Shown: positions 18,069-27,061 of the stretch, piece by piece
How the letters are laid out: each line of letters begins with the position of its first letter
Numbering within the stretch: the stretch's first letter is position 1
Assembly: GCF_021190955.1 (NCBI RefSeq)
Contig: NZ_JAIOAO010000001.1
Coordinates: 1,488,001-1,552,000, forward strand
DNA length: 64,000 nucleotides
Source: Parachryseolinea silvisoli
Lineage (GTDB): Bacteria; Bacteroidota; Bacteroidia; Cytophagales; Cyclobacteriaceae
Direction: 5' to 3'
Translations under genes and position numbers: made by a program
The notes under the pieces: generated by a model
Told to the model about the DNA's origin: nothing
Database searches by the model: none
The model's input: the letters and a program-made list of their open reading frames with translations, nothing else

Positions 18069-19070
18069 ATGAGAAATAAAACACTTGATAATACAAAAGT
18101 TGGAACGCTGGTTATGGCCGGTCTGGTATTCCTGGTGTTTACCCTGTACATGATCGGAAGAAACCGAAATTTATTCGGCGCCACGTTCACCATTAACGCT
18201 GTGTTAACCAATGTCAATGGACTCGTGCCCGGAAACAATGTTAGGTTCAAAGGAATTAACGTCGGAACGGTCAGCAGCATTCGGCTAAACAGCGACACGG
18301 GCATTGTAGTAATACTGAATATTGACCAGGCGATGAAGCCCTATATTAAAGAAAACGTGATGGCGTCGGTCGGCACGGACGGTCTAATGGGCGACAAGCT
18401 CATTAACCTGAACCCAATTGCCGGGCCCGCCGGACCGATCGAAGAAAACGACACCATCTCTTCGTTGACGCCGGTTGAGACCGAAGAAATGCTTCGTACG
18501 TTAAACGCAACCAATAATAACGTTGTGCGAATATCGGCCGACCTGTATGAGATCACGACACGGCTCAAAACGAGCGAAACACTATGGAGTTTGCTCTCCG
18601 ACAGCGTACTCGCGCAAAATCTGAAAGGCGCCGTCGGCGACTTTAAAACCGCAGGGGCAAACACGGCCCAAATGACGCAGACTGCCAAAAATATCGTCGA
18701 GGAACTACACGCCGGTCGGGGGATCTCATACCGACTGTTCGCCGACACCAGCCTGTCCAACAAGCTTGATAATTCGCTGCGTCAGATCCAGCAAGCAAGC
18801 CTGGAGACATCGGCGATGATGGCAAACCTCCATCAGATCGTGGGGGGGCTAAAGCAGGGCGACGGCGCCGCAGGACTCGTCCTGGCGGACACACTGGCCC
18901 GCCAGAGCCTGCTGCACAGCTTGCAGAGCATCGAGCAGGGCGCAGGGCGCTTCAACGAAAACATGGAGGCGTTAAAATCCAACTTCCTTTTTCGAGGCTA
19001 TTTCCGGAGGCAGCAAAAAAAACACCGAGACATCAAAGACACATCCGGCGTGGCGCAACGCAATCCCTAA
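18069..19070 (+). CDS. MlaD-like MCE-domain substrate-binding protein
   Basis: The 333-residue protein has one N-terminal membrane anchor (about residues 14-33) and a single MCE domain (about 38-125) with VLTNVNGLVPGNNVRFKGI and the MASVGTDGLMGDKLINL strand pair. A long helical C-terminal region follows (about 140-310). This is the periplasmic lipid-binding ring component of an Mla-type transporter and completes the E-F-D gene set. The lack of a second MCE domain and the helical tail fit MlaD-like proteins of Bacteroidota. Confidence 0.88.
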   Translation: MRNKTLDNTKVGTLVMAGLVFLVFTLYMIGRNRNLFGATFTINAVLTNVNGLVPGNNVRFKGINVGTVSSIRLNSDTGIVVILNIDQAMKPYIKENVMASVGTDGLMGDKLINLNPIAGPAGPIEENDTISSLTPVETEEMLRTLNATNNNVVRISADLYEITTRLKTSETLWSLLSDSVLAQNLKGAVGDFKTAGANTAQMTQTAKNIVEELHAGRGISYRLFADTSLSNKLDNSLRQIQQASLETSAMMANLHQIVGGLKQGDGAAGLVLADTLARQSLLHSLQSIEQGAGRFNENMEALKSNFLFRGYFRRQQKKHRDIKDTSGVAQRNP

Positions 19071-19331
19071 TAATGAAATTAGTCTGCCTGCCACACCCAT
19101 GACAAATACATGTCGCCCCGGGGCTGGAGGCTCTACGTTGTTCACAGATAACTAAAGCCCTATCAACAGCATACTTGCACTAGTATGCCACCCAAGAAAA
19201 TAAAAGCTGCGGTGGTCCGTGAATTGGCCACCCCTGACGACTGAAGAGATGCCCGGAGCTTACACCTGAAGCCTCAAAATAGCGTTAACGCGAAGCTAAC
19301 AACAGTAGATAATGACAATCTACGGCATGCA

Positions 19332-19343
19332 TGATCCCCGTCA
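19332..19343 (+). promoter_or_regulatory. FNR/CRP-like operator in the 19071-19385 gap
   Basis: TGAT-CCCC-GTCA matches the island consensus and lies 42 bp before the small-protein ATG at 19386. The best -7-like octamer downstream (GATATTCG, 24 nt away) is weak. The rest of the 315-bp gap shows no gene. Confidence 0.5.
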
Positions 19344-19385
19344 CGGCACATACAGGGGTAATACCCTGATATTCGATTAAAAACA

Positions 19386-19568
19386 ATGAAAACAGAATTT
19401 CCTCCACATGCTCCGCACAGCGCACTGTATGGACTCGGTGTTGTGGGTGCGGCAATCTATTACGTCTCTCATGCCACCAGCTTTTGGCTGGGAGCACTCG
19501 GTCTTTTGAAAGCACTCGTATGGCCGGCATTTCTGGTATATGAGGCGCTAAAATCTTTGCATGCTTAA
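19386..19568 (+). CDS. small two-helix membrane protein
   Basis: The 60-residue protein has two hydrophobic stretches (about residues 14-31 and 33-56) after a polar N-terminus with several Pro and His. It starts 42 bp after an island-type operator and ends 14 bp before the FAD oxidoreductase gene, so it is probably translated and co-transcribed with it. I do not recognise the family. Confidence 0.6.
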   Translation: MKTEFPPHAPHSALYGLGVVGAAIYYVSHATSFWLGALGLLKALVWPAFLVYEALKSLHA

Positions 19569-19582
19569 TAACCCCAACAGCT

Positions 19583-21097
19583 ATGGATCGGAAGAGAATT
19601 ATCATCATCGGTGGCGGCATGGCGGGATTGTGTGCCGGCGCGTACTTGCAAATGAACGGCTACGACGTTACTATCTTTGAGAAGAACAGCACGGCGGGAG
19701 GTGTTTGCACCTCCTGGAAAAAAGGAAACTACACCATCGATCTTTGTATTCACTGGCTGGTCGGTAGCGGTCCCGCCAGCAGTTTTTATGAGCGCTGGTC
19801 GGAGCTGATCGATTTGAATGAAGTTAAATTCGTCAATCGCGACGAGTATTTCCGGGTAGAAGACGAGCACGGCAACTACATCCGTGTATTCTCCCACATT
19901 GAGCGGCTCGAGCATGAATTTCTATTACGTGCGCCGGAAGACGAAGACGAGATTCGTATGTTCACGCATGGCCTCCGGTGCCTGGCAACATTCGACATGC
20001 AAACAGAAAAGGCACCCGAATTGGCCAACCTTTGGGACAGGCTAAAGTCGTTTATACGACTGATACCGTACTTGGGAACATTTCAAAAATACATGAATTT
20101 GACCTGCCGGCAGTATAGTGAGCGTTTCAAGAATCCATTGCTAAAAAAGGTTATGCAAAATCTGCCTGGACCAGACATGGGCATCATTTTCGGCATGATC
20201 ACGCTTACCTGGTTCCATAACAAAACAGCGGGGTATCCGATTGGCGGATCGTTGGCCTTTTCGGAAAGAATTCTGGAAGCTTATGTACAGCTCGGAGGCA
20301 AGATTGTTTTCAACGCCGACGTCCACAAGATATTGACAGCAAACAACACGGCCCTGGGGATTGAGTTGGTAAACGGCCAGCGACACACCGCGGACTACAC
20401 CATTTCTGCAGCGGACGGTCATGCCACCATTTTTGAGATGCTGGAAGGAAGGTATACTGATGCAGAGCTCCTAAAGTTTTACCGAACAGCCAAACGCTTC
20501 CCCTCCCTGATCTTTATATCGATTGGCGTCAGAAGAAAACTGTCCAGGTTACCGAATATGACCTTAATCCCGCTACCGGAACCCATTATCGTGGATCCGG
20601 AGACATCCGTCAATGATCTGATTATCCATACGCATAATTATGACCCTACACTCGCCCCTGCAGGCAGCACATTGCTAACGTTTATGCTGGAGACATACAA
20701 CTATGATTACTGGAACGACCTGCACCGGCATGATAAGCGCCGTTACGATAATGAAAAAGCAAGAATCCTGGCCGAAGTTATACAGGTATTGGAAAAAAGG
20801 GTGGGCGACGTTGCCCGGTACGTTGAAATGACCGACGTAGCCACCCCGGTTTCTTTTCGGAATTTCTCCGGTAACTGGAACGGAAGTTTTGAAGGTTGGC
20901 TCATGACCCCGGAAACAGGGCTCAAACATCTCTCTCATACGCTTCCCGGACTCCAAAATTTCTACATGTGCGGTCAATGGGTCGCTGTCGGTGGTGGACT
21001 TCCCGGTGTGTTACTTTCCGGCCGCGATACAGCGCAAATCATTTGCCATAAAGATGGACTGAGATTTGAAGCTGACAAAACTTTAGTTATTGCCTGA
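19583..21097 (+). CDS. FAD-dependent oxidoreductase of the CrtI/retinol-saturase type
   Basis: The 504-residue protein starts with a Rossmann FAD-binding motif (IIIIGGGMAGLCAGAYL, Gly10-Gly15) and an EKN acidic strand end. It continues with the phytoene-desaturase-like segments AGGVCTSWKKGNYTID and GGSLAFSERILEAYVQLGGK, and ends with the C-terminal FAD motif FYMCGQWVAVGGGLPGVLLSGRD. It is probably a desaturase, isomerase or saturase acting on a polyene or lipid. It follows the Mla-type transporter and a small membrane protein, so a lipid substrate is plausible (inference). Confidence 0.82.
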   Translation: MDRKRIIIIGGGMAGLCAGAYLQMNGYDVTIFEKNSTAGGVCTSWKKGNYTIDLCIHWLVGSGPASSFYERWSELIDLNEVKFVNRDEYFRVEDEHGNYIRVFSHIERLEHEFLLRAPEDEDEIRMFTHGLRCLATFDMQTEKAPELANLWDRLKSFIRLIPYLGTFQKYMNLTCRQYSERFKNPLLKKVMQNLPGPDMGIIFGMITLTWFHNKTAGYPIGGSLAFSERILEAYVQLGGKIVFNADVHKILTANNTALGIELVNGQRHTADYTISAADGHATIFEMLEGRYTDAELLKFYRTAKRFPSLIFISIGVRRKLSRLPNMTLIPLPEPIIVDPETSVNDLIIHTHNYDPTLAPAGSTLLTFMLETYNYDYWNDLHRHDKRRYDNEKARILAEVIQVLEKRVGDVARYVEMTDVATPVSFRNFSGNWNGSFEGWLMTPETGLKHLSHTLPGLQNFYMCGQWVAVGGGLPGVLLSGRDTAQIICHKDGLRFEADKTLVIA

Positions 21098-21123
21098 CCC
21101 ATTAGGCCTGCCAGGTAGGCGGC

Positions 21124-21400
21124 ATGACGAGAAACTCGCTCTCCTGGCCTTTCGACGACGAGATTTTTTTATTTTTCTTTTGCGGTAAACGAGAAGAGAT
21201 GGCCGTCGCCCGTGACAGGGTAGAGGACGGGAAAATTCTCACGAAGAAGCTAAGTGAGAAGATACCGGACATCTTTTTCATGGACATTCATATGCTCTGT
21301 AAAGATGGCCTCCAGTGTTTCACAGACATTAGGGCTTATAATCAATATGACGAAAGGCTCGTGATCATCTATTCCTCATTCGACGATCGGCAAAAAGGCT
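21124..21400 (+). pseudogene. response-regulator receiver-domain remnant (plus strand)
   Basis: The open frame from 21124 reads like a receiver domain with damaged ends: an acidic-pocket-like FDDEIFLFF, RVEDGKILTKKLSEKIPDIFFMDIHM with the phospho-acceptor Asp, KDGLQCFTDIRAYNQYDERLVIIYSS. The expected Pro after MDIHM is replaced, the N-terminal beta strand is missing, and the sequence then runs into the antisense of the remnant on the other strand. The conserved C-terminal Lys region is absent. I read it as a decayed fragment. Confidence 0.5.
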
Positions 21401-21650
21401 TGATGAGATATTGTTCAACACCAGTTGCAAACATTGTTCTTTGTCCTTTTCATTTGCTGATGTTGTGTAAACAATAACAGGAATACCGGCAAAGCGACTG
21501 TCGTTCTTAATGCATTTGATGCAAGACTTTCCATCTATCGTCGGCATATTTATATCAAAAAAATGATATCCGGCATGACAACCAGTTCATCCATAAACTC
21601 CAGTACCCCCTGACCGTGTCGGGTATTTACACATCTTGCATGTGGCTATT
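21369..21650 (-). pseudogene. response-regulator receiver-domain remnant (minus strand) with two single-base losses
   Basis: Reading leftward, three frames together give a receiver domain: NTRHGQGVLEFMDELVVMPDII, then FFDINMPTIDGKSCIKCIK and IPVIVYTTSANEKDKEQCLQL, then GVEQYLIKPF with the conserved Lys. The joins need one extra T in the T-run at 21563-21557 and one extra G next to 21421-21422. The N-terminal part of the domain (about 35 residues with the acidic pocket) is missing. It lies tail to tail with the plus-strand remnant. Confidence 0.6.
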
Positions 21651-21680
21651 AACAAGGAAAAATCAGCCTGCAAATAAGAA

Positions 21681-21742
21681 GCCAGCCGCTTCTTGTCGTT
21701 AAGAAGTCGGCTGGCAACCGGTCCTGTCGGAGGGACGACCGG
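21681..21742 (-). terminator. hairpins after porin gene
   Basis: A long inverted repeat at 21681-21715 (arms GCCAGCCG and CGGCTGGC with a TTCTT/AAGAA extension) and a second at 21718-21742 (CCGGTC/GACCGG) lie directly 3' of the porin gene. They probably terminate leftward transcription and insulate the response-regulator remnants. Confidence 0.6.
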
Positions 21743-21749
21743 TGTTGTT

Positions 21750-23129
21750 TTAGAAGGCGATGGTTCCCTGGAACACAAATCCATCAAACTTACCACCTTG
21801 CAGGATATCGCCTGCAGGGTAATCTTTGTATTTCTGTGTCACATACTCACCTTTCAGTAGGATGTTGCGGGTGATAAACCAACCGCCGCCAAATGCCGTG
21901 CGTTCCTGTGATACATCTGCGCGAGTGCCTTGTGATATACCACCAGCAACGGTAGCGTTGGTCGCAGTACCGAAGACCTGTGTGCCGCTCACTTTATTAT
22001 AGCGTGCGCCGACGTAGAACTTTTCTTCTTTGCCAAAGCGGTAAAGCAGGTCCACCGCCATTTGGTCGAATTTGCGTTTTTCAAGCTTGTTAAACTTCGG
22101 TGCGTCGCTCACAGAATTTGCATACTGTATTTCTCCATTTTCGACTGCACTATTTCCTTCAGCAAACTCAACCGTTCCGAACAATTCCAGTCCATGAAAT
22201 TGAACAAAGGGGTTCACCACAAAGCTCGATACATTGTCTGTGAAATTCGGACTAAGGCGCCCGGAGAAAGCGTTGCCTGTTACCGTGGCCGCAGCCGGTT
22301 CCATGACAAACTGGTAGTTTGACCCCGTGCGGTCACCGCGGAACAGGGTGCTGTTTATCGAGCTAGACTTTTGCAGGTATGAGCCGGTAAGACGTACACG
22401 CGTTCTTTCCGCCAACACCTTATCGAAGCCAATTTTACCATATACGGAAGGGCTTCTTTTTTCCTGTGCCGTAACACTGCCCTGAATCTCACCATTGGTC
22501 ATACCACCCATCAGCAAGATGCCGTTCTTTTGCCAGTATAGCTCCGCGCCAATTTCCGTAGCAAAGGCATCCATCGTGTTGTTTTCTATGAAGGGATTCC
22601 AGAAGGCATTACCGCCATCACTGCGACGGAAGTGCGCGTCGCCGTAGTTGATCTCCATATGACCGATTTTCAGCGTAAGATTTTTCCAGAGGTTATTCAG
22701 CAATTCACTGTTGAGAAACCCTACTTTGTCTATTTGGAAGTATCCTGCCTTCACCCACATTTCGTTGTGGTGGTGAGAGGACATATAGGAGATCAGGTTT
22801 ACACGTACACCATCGGCTAATTGAAAGTCAAGGTTCAGGTTCGCTTGAGCAAGAGGAAAACCATTGCCCAGGTCATAAAGCGGCACGCCGCTTTCGTTGC
22901 TATGGCTAAGCGACTGGAAGCTTTGCGTAAAGTTTCCACCTACACGCAACTTTAGTCCGTCGTAGCCGATCGTATCGGTCTTTGATGTTTCGAATACGTT
23001 TACGCCACGTTGGTCGTAGTGGCGGAAGTATTGAATGGGGGCCTGTGCAACGGCCACCTGCACCATCGTGATGAGCAGGAACAGACCGGAGAATCTTCTC
23101 AAAAGGTCTGTGGGGCTGAAATTTTTCAT
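21750..23129 (-). CDS. outer-membrane porin-like beta-barrel protein
   Basis: The 459-residue precursor has a signal peptide (about residues 1-28, ending VAVAQA). The mature chain is a barrel with alternating strands (LKLRVGGNFTQSFQ, LNLDFQLADGVRVNLISYMSS, LKIGHMEINYGDAHFRRSDGG) and a C-terminal aromatic residue (FVFQGTIAF), typical for outer-membrane insertion. The ...NYGDAHFRRSDGG... segment resembles phosphate-selective porin-like proteins of Bacteroidota. YceI is encoded 38 bp upstream, so the two are probably co-transcribed. Confidence 0.75.
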   Translation of the reverse strand: MKNFSPTDLLRRFSGLFLLITMVQVAVAQAPIQYFRHYDQRGVNVFETSKTDTIGYDGLKLRVGGNFTQSFQSLSHSNESGVPLYDLGNGFPLAQANLNLDFQLADGVRVNLISYMSSHHHNEMWVKAGYFQIDKVGFLNSELLNNLWKNLTLKIGHMEINYGDAHFRRSDGGNAFWNPFIENNTMDAFATEIGAELYWQKNGILLMGGMTNGEIQGSVTAQEKRSPSVYGKIGFDKVLAERTRVRLTGSYLQKSSSINSTLFRGDRTGSNYQFVMEPAAATVTGNAFSGRLSPNFTDNVSSFVVNPFVQFHGLELFGTVEFAEGNSAVENGEIQYANSVSDAPKFNKLEKRKFDQMAVDLLYRFGKEEKFYVGARYNKVSGTQVFGTATNATVAGGISQGTRADVSQERTAFGGGWFITRNILLKGEYVTQKYKDYPAGDILQGGKFDGFVFQGTIAF

Positions 23130-23167
23130 ACTAGTTATTGTTTAAAGGTGATAGAGGTACTATTGTA

Positions 23168-23770
23168 TTAGCGGGAAGCCGTCGGGCTTTGGGAAAGCAC
23201 CAGGTTCACGGTGACGGTCACTTCGTCACCGACCTTGATGGTGCCCATCATCGCCGTTGGGGGTTTCATATTGAATTCAGTCATTTTCAGTTTGCGGGAG
23301 AGCGATATTTCCATATCTCCGTTTGCCAGTAATTTACCCCTGGCTTCCACAGTGATGGGTTTTGTTGTGCCCGCCATGGTAAGGTTACCCGAGACCTTAA
23401 TCGTCGTAAGGTTGGCTGCGTCTACGGTAATCTGGGCGTGCGACGCTGTGTAGAGAATATAGGGATGATCATCAGACTTAAATGCCTCGTAGGTTTTGTT
23501 GTCCATCATCCGTCCCTCGGAGCTTTTGATACCCGCCACCGGAATCCTGACGTTTATATCGTCCAGGTTCTTTAGCCGGCTACCTTCCGACTGGAAGTTG
23601 CCCAGACAGTTGATCTTTGTAATCTCCGACTCCCATTCATGCAAGGTCGAGGTACCTTGAATAGAGGCCTTTACGGACTTGACAGAGAGTGTATTCTGTG
23701 CATGTAGAGGATAATACAGGAAGATCGCCAACAGCACCACGAGGGTGATAATCGAATGTTTTGAGTTCAT
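23168..23770 (-). CDS. YceI-family periplasmic protein
   Basis: The 200-residue precursor has a signal peptide (residues about 1-24, YPLHAQ) and a lipocalin-like YceI domain: VKASIQGTSTLHEWESEI, IPVAGIKSSEGRMMDNKTYEAFKSDDHPYI and a closing KVGDEVTVTVNLVLS. The family binds polyisoprenoid-type lipids. I start at the ATG at 23770, where the signal peptide begins. It lies directly upstream of the porin gene. The 423-bp stretch behind it (23771-24193) contains only the terminator described separately. Confidence 0.88.
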   Translation of the reverse strand: MNSKHSIITLVVLLAIFLYYPLHAQNTLSVKSVKASIQGTSTLHEWESEITKINCLGNFQSEGSRLKNLDDINVRIPVAGIKSSEGRMMDNKTYEAFKSDDHPYILYTASHAQITVDAANLTTIKVSGNLTMAGTTKPITVEARGKLLANGDMEISLSRKLKMTEFNMKPPTAMMGTIKVGDEVTVTVNLVLSQSPTASR

Positions 23771-24049
23771 AGCGATATGCGTTAAATGTGATGCTAAAGT
23801 ATAGCGGATGACTAACAACGTATCTGACGGACGTCGGCTACTGTAATGATTTTCAACACTAGTGTCCACTGACAATAATCAGGGCAGGCTGTATTTTTTC
23901 CCTTCAACGGGCTACTTATGCCACAATATGCGACAAACTACAGGCTGGGCAGATGGATACGTACGGCATCCCTGCAGCAGCCGGCATTTTGAGGACACCC
24001 GATCAACAAGCAGAAAGGCCGGCCGGTGCCGGTTTACTATATAGAATAA

Positions 24050-24085
24050 AAGAGCCCTCAAGGTTATCCTCGAAGGCTCTTCATG
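24050..24085 (-). terminator. intrinsic-terminator-like hairpin of the DUF3570 operon
   Basis: An inverted repeat with arms AAGAGCC and GGCTCTT, an interrupted inner stem and a TTAT loop lies about 110 bp beyond the DUF3570 stop. On the minus strand the stem is followed by a short T-rich run (TTTTATTC), consistent with termination of the ApbE/DUF3570 operon. Confidence 0.55.
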
Positions 24086-24193
24086 CTAAGCGGTTGACGC
24101 AGCGGTCGCGCTTCACCGTGTTGTATTCCGGACCTGGCCCAACGATTGAGCTGAATGCGCCAGCAAAAACGAAGTGCTCAGGAAAGGACCGTT

Positions 24194-25369
24194 CTATTTA
24201 AACTTCGCCTGCAAGGAGACTATATTAGAAACTAATCCCGTCTGGCGTGTATAGTGGCCATACCGAATCTCGATCGTATTGAACCTGCCAATTCCTAAAA
24301 TCCCGTCCGCGGAATTAAAGCGAAGTCCAGTTCCTATGAAATGACTATCAAACTTCGACAGATCATAGTCACTCGTATAATGCGTCTCCGTCACCGCGTG
24401 TTGTTTATACGCGGCAAAGTAGTCCACGGCTGACTGGTTATAGTAACGATAGAACGGACTGATGGAAAAGAAGGGCGTGATCTTGATGGGTGTTTCAATT
24501 TCCGCTGTATTGCTCTTCAAGCCCCAGTCATCCTGATAGTAGCGGTAAAAAGCCCTGACCACGACGCGGTCGCCCAGAAAATAGCTCAGGCGGACGCTCG
24601 CAGGAATCTTGAACCGGCTCCCCGGGAGGTTCTCTATACTGACTGTATTATCATTAAAGTAGACTCGGTTGAATGGCAGGCTCAGGAAGCCCTTTTGATA
24701 GGCAAAGTCGAGCAAAAACAACAGCTGTAGTCTGGTGTTAACAATTTGCGACCAGGACAGAGTAGCACTATATGTATTACGTGCTTCCGTTCCACCCTTC
24801 TTCCCTGCACGTTGCTCGATCGGGTAGATTAGGGTAACAACATCCTGGAATGTTTGCAAACGAACACCCAGCTGCCGGCTCTTATCTTTCGAGTCTTTGA
24901 ATGCATTTATGCCGCCGCCCAGGGAGAAATAGTCATACTCAGAGGACACCGAAAAATTAGCACCGATGGTGCTGCCTTTGGTCTCGTTTAACCGCGACCA
25001 GACGATACTGGGATAAATCCGTTGGTCACCTGAGGATGCCGACGAAACGGTAGCAGGATCAATCTTATCGGATGATGCGGACGTGTAGGTATCGATTCCC
25101 AATTCAAAAGTATAGGTGTTGACGCGATGTTTCCGATCCGTCTTAAGGAGGTGGACATCAATCGTGGTCGCAAAATCAGTAAGCTTTTCAGAGCCGACGC
25201 CTCCGGTCACCGCAGCATTGTTGCCGTCCTGGCGATAATAGCTGGAGACAAAATTTACCTCGTCGACTTTGAGTTTTCGGTCTTCATAGCGGGTAGTATC
25301 ACTTCCTTGCGAAAATGCACTGAGGATTGACGCGTATAGCGCCAATATTGTTAAAGGTATTCGAAGCAT
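24194..25369 (-). CDS. DUF3570-family outer-membrane protein
   Basis: The 391-residue precursor has a signal peptide (residues 1-20) and then beta-strand-rich sequence with the DUF3570 layout: VDEVNFVSSYYRQDGNNAAVTGG, KLTDFATTIDV, TYTFELGIDTYTSASSDKID and SSGDQRIYPSIVWSR. It ends with a barrel-like strand and a Lys-Phe-Lys tail (SLQAKFK). It is probably an outer-membrane barrel. It is last in the thioredoxin-ApbE-DUF4266-DUF3570 operon, 11 bp after DUF4266, a combination that recurs in Gram-negative bacteria. Role unknown. Confidence 0.85.
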   Translation of the reverse strand: MLRIPLTILALYASILSAFSQGSDTTRYEDRKLKVDEVNFVSSYYRQDGNNAAVTGGVGSEKLTDFATTIDVHLLKTDRKHRVNTYTFELGIDTYTSASSDKIDPATVSSASSGDQRIYPSIVWSRLNETKGSTIGANFSVSSEYDYFSLGGGINAFKDSKDKSRQLGVRLQTFQDVVTLIYPIEQRAGKKGGTEARNTYSATLSWSQIVNTRLQLLFLLDFAYQKGFLSLPFNRVYFNDNTVSIENLPGSRFKIPASVRLSYFLGDRVVVRAFYRYYQDDWGLKSNTAEIETPIKITPFFSISPFYRYYNQSAVDYFAAYKQHAVTETHYTSDYDLSKFDSHFIGTGLRFNSADGILGIGRFNTIEIRYGHYTRQTGLVSNIVSLQAKFK

Positions 25370-25380
25370 ATTCGTAAGAT

Positions 25381-25596
25381 TTAGTTACAGCCGCATCCAC
25401 CTCCCGGTTTTCCACCGTTCGCCCCGGCGGATCCTTCGCGGTATAGCCCAAAATTATTTTCAAACTTTTGTCCCTTGCGCATCGACAATTCCATATCGGC
25501 GTCGTTGAGGTACATTTTTTGGTATTCTTTGACGGGCTTGCAGGATGTAGCCAGTATCAGGCACACCGTTGCGACCCAGAGAACTTTTCGTTTCAT
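25381..25596 (-). CDS. DUF4266-family small lipoprotein
   Basis: The 71-residue precursor has a lipoprotein signal peptide with Cys19 (ATSC), then YQKMYLNDADMELSMRKG and a Gly-rich C-terminus ending GGGCGCN, the hallmark of DUF4266. The two Cys of the GCGC end could bind a metal or be redox active (inference). It lies between ApbE (6 bp upstream) and DUF3570 (11 bp downstream). No typical flavinylation acceptor motif (SGAT-like) is present. Confidence 0.85.
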   Translation of the reverse strand: MKRKVLWVATVCLILATSCKPVKEYQKMYLNDADMELSMRKGQKFENNFGLYREGSAGANGGKPGGGCGCN

Positions 25597-25602
25597 AGAT
25601 GG

Positions 25603-26553
25603 TTAATGAAGTGAGATATTTTTCGACGTGAATAATTGATTGTCGTCGTCGATGATGATGCAGGCAACGCCTTTCATCTGATTGATCATCGCTAAACCGG
25701 CACGCACTCCCATGACCGTGACGGGGGTAGCAAGCGCATCCGATAACTCCGCCATGGGGCTTATGATCGAGACGCTTTTTATACCTGCCACCGGTAATCC
25801 GGTTTTGGGATCGATGGTGTGCGAGTATCGCTTCCCTCCGATCACTACAAATTTTTCGTAGTTGCCGGAAGTAGCAATAGAACTGTCGGTTAGTGTAAGA
25901 GATGAAAAAGGAACTCTTGAATCGGGATCAGCAATGCCAACCGTCCAGGGTTTACCATCCGCTTGCGTTCCCCACACGGCGAGGTCCCCTGCTGCGTTCA
26001 CCACGCCACTACCTACACCAAGGCTAACGAGAAGTTGTTTGGCACGATCCGCAGCGTAGCCTTTTCCGATGCCACCAAAGCCTATCCGCATGCCTGCGTG
26101 TTTCAGGAACACCGAGCTATTTGCCTCGTCGAGGACGATGTTTTTATAGTCAATAAGCCGGACAGACTGGCGCGCAACTGCCGGATCGGGGAGACTGGTC
26201 ATGGACTGATCAAAATTCCACAGGCGCTTATCCACGGACCCATAGGTAATATCGAACGCGCCCTGCGTGAGTTCGGAAATCCGTATTGAGCGGGCGACCA
26301 GGTCATACACCTCGCGTTCAACCTTAACTGGCCGAACACCTGCCTGCTGATTGATGGCTTGTGTCTGGCTGTCGTCACGAAAGGTGGTGAGCAGGGATTC
26401 AATGCGCCTAATTTCCTGGATTGCGCGATCCAGGCAATGCTCGGCCCAGGCAGCATCCTCGGCCACGACCGCCAGGTTAAACATATTGCCCATGAGCTTA
26501 CACGTCCTGCGGTGCAAGGTCTCCTGAGCTGTTAAAAGCACGTTATTTCCCAT
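25603..26553 (-). CDS. apbE: FAD:protein FMN transferase (ApbE family)
   Basis: The protein of about 316 residues has the ApbE fold: LMGNMFNLAVVAED near the start, IESLLTTFRDDSQTQAINQQAG, a GAFDITYG motif, GGIGKGYAADRAKQLL, NAAGDLAVWG, SHTIDPKTGLPV and the metal-binding end MAELSDALATPVTVMG. It transfers FMN from FAD to Thr/Ser of exported proteins. The start is uncertain: ATGs at 26553 and 26559 overlap the thioredoxin stop; an earlier one at 26610 lies deeper in that gene. No signal peptide is evident. No acceptor protein was recognised in the window. Confidence 0.85.
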   Translation of the reverse strand: MGNNVLLTAQETLHRRTCKLMGNMFNLAVVAEDAAWAEHCLDRAIQEIRRIESLLTTFRDDSQTQAINQQAGVRPVKVEREVYDLVARSIRISELTQGAFDITYGSVDKRLWNFDQSMTSLPDPAVARQSVRLIDYKNIVLDEANSSVFLKHAGMRIGFGGIGKGYAADRAKQLLVSLGVGSGVVNAAGDLAVWGTQADGKPWTVGIADPDSRVPFSSLTLTDSSIATSGNYEKFVVIGGKRYSHTIDPKTGLPVAGIKSVSIISPMAELSDALATPVTVMGVRAGLAMINQMKGVACIIIDDDNQLFTSKNISLH

Positions 26554-26977
26554 GAGCATGTGCGCGCAGTTGTCCGACAAATTCTGTACCCGATCCGTTG
26601 CTGTAGCCATTCCATTCCTGAATTACCTTACCGTCGACAGTCATTAAAAGTGTCAAAGGAAATTTACCGGTAGGATTGTACCGTTCGGCGAGCTTCTCAT
26701 TATGCTCACGTTGTTTGGCATCCAGCTGATTCTTTTTTTGCCGCGGAAAGTCCGCCCGCACAAGAACCAGATTTTCGTCGGCATAGGATTGAAATTCTGG
26801 AGTTTCAAATACCTCGCGCTTCATCTTGATACACGGACCGCACCAATCCGATCCGGAAAAATTCAGTAAGATCAATTTATCGCGCTCACGCGCCAGGGTC
26901 TTAGCCTGTTCGAAGTCGTTCATCCAGATGGGTGACGTACCTAGCACAAATGCCACAACGAAAACAATTGCTTTCAT
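26543..26977 (-). CDS. thioredoxin-family exported thiol-disulfide protein
   Basis: The 144-residue protein has an N-terminal hydrophobic segment (residues 1-19, MKAIVFVVAFVLGTSPIW) and a thioredoxin fold with FSGSDWCGPCIKMKREVF (CxxC active site) and the cis-Pro strand GKFPLTLLMTVDGK. It probably works in the periplasm. It overlaps the ApbE start and belongs to the same operon, so it may keep the Cys residues of DUF4266 reduced (inference). Confidence 0.85.
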   Translation of the reverse strand: MKAIVFVVAFVLGTSPIWMNDFEQAKTLARERDKLILLNFSGSDWCGPCIKMKREVFETPEFQSYADENLVLVRADFPRQKKNQLDAKQREHNEKLAERYNPTGKFPLTLLMTVDGKVIQEWNGYSNGSGTEFVGQLRAHAHGK

Positions 26978-27061
26978 AGCGAATAAAGTTTAAGATGTAA
27001 AATTTAAAAAAGGATATCGGCTCCCGAATACGGGGATACGGAAAGTAAAATGGGCTTCTTG

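Noticed and set aside
23815-23840. TGAC-GGAC-GTCG upstream of YceI as an island operator
   Set aside because: It has one mismatch, and I saw no TAnnTTTG box at 23 nt towards YceI; the neighbouring genes carry no other site.
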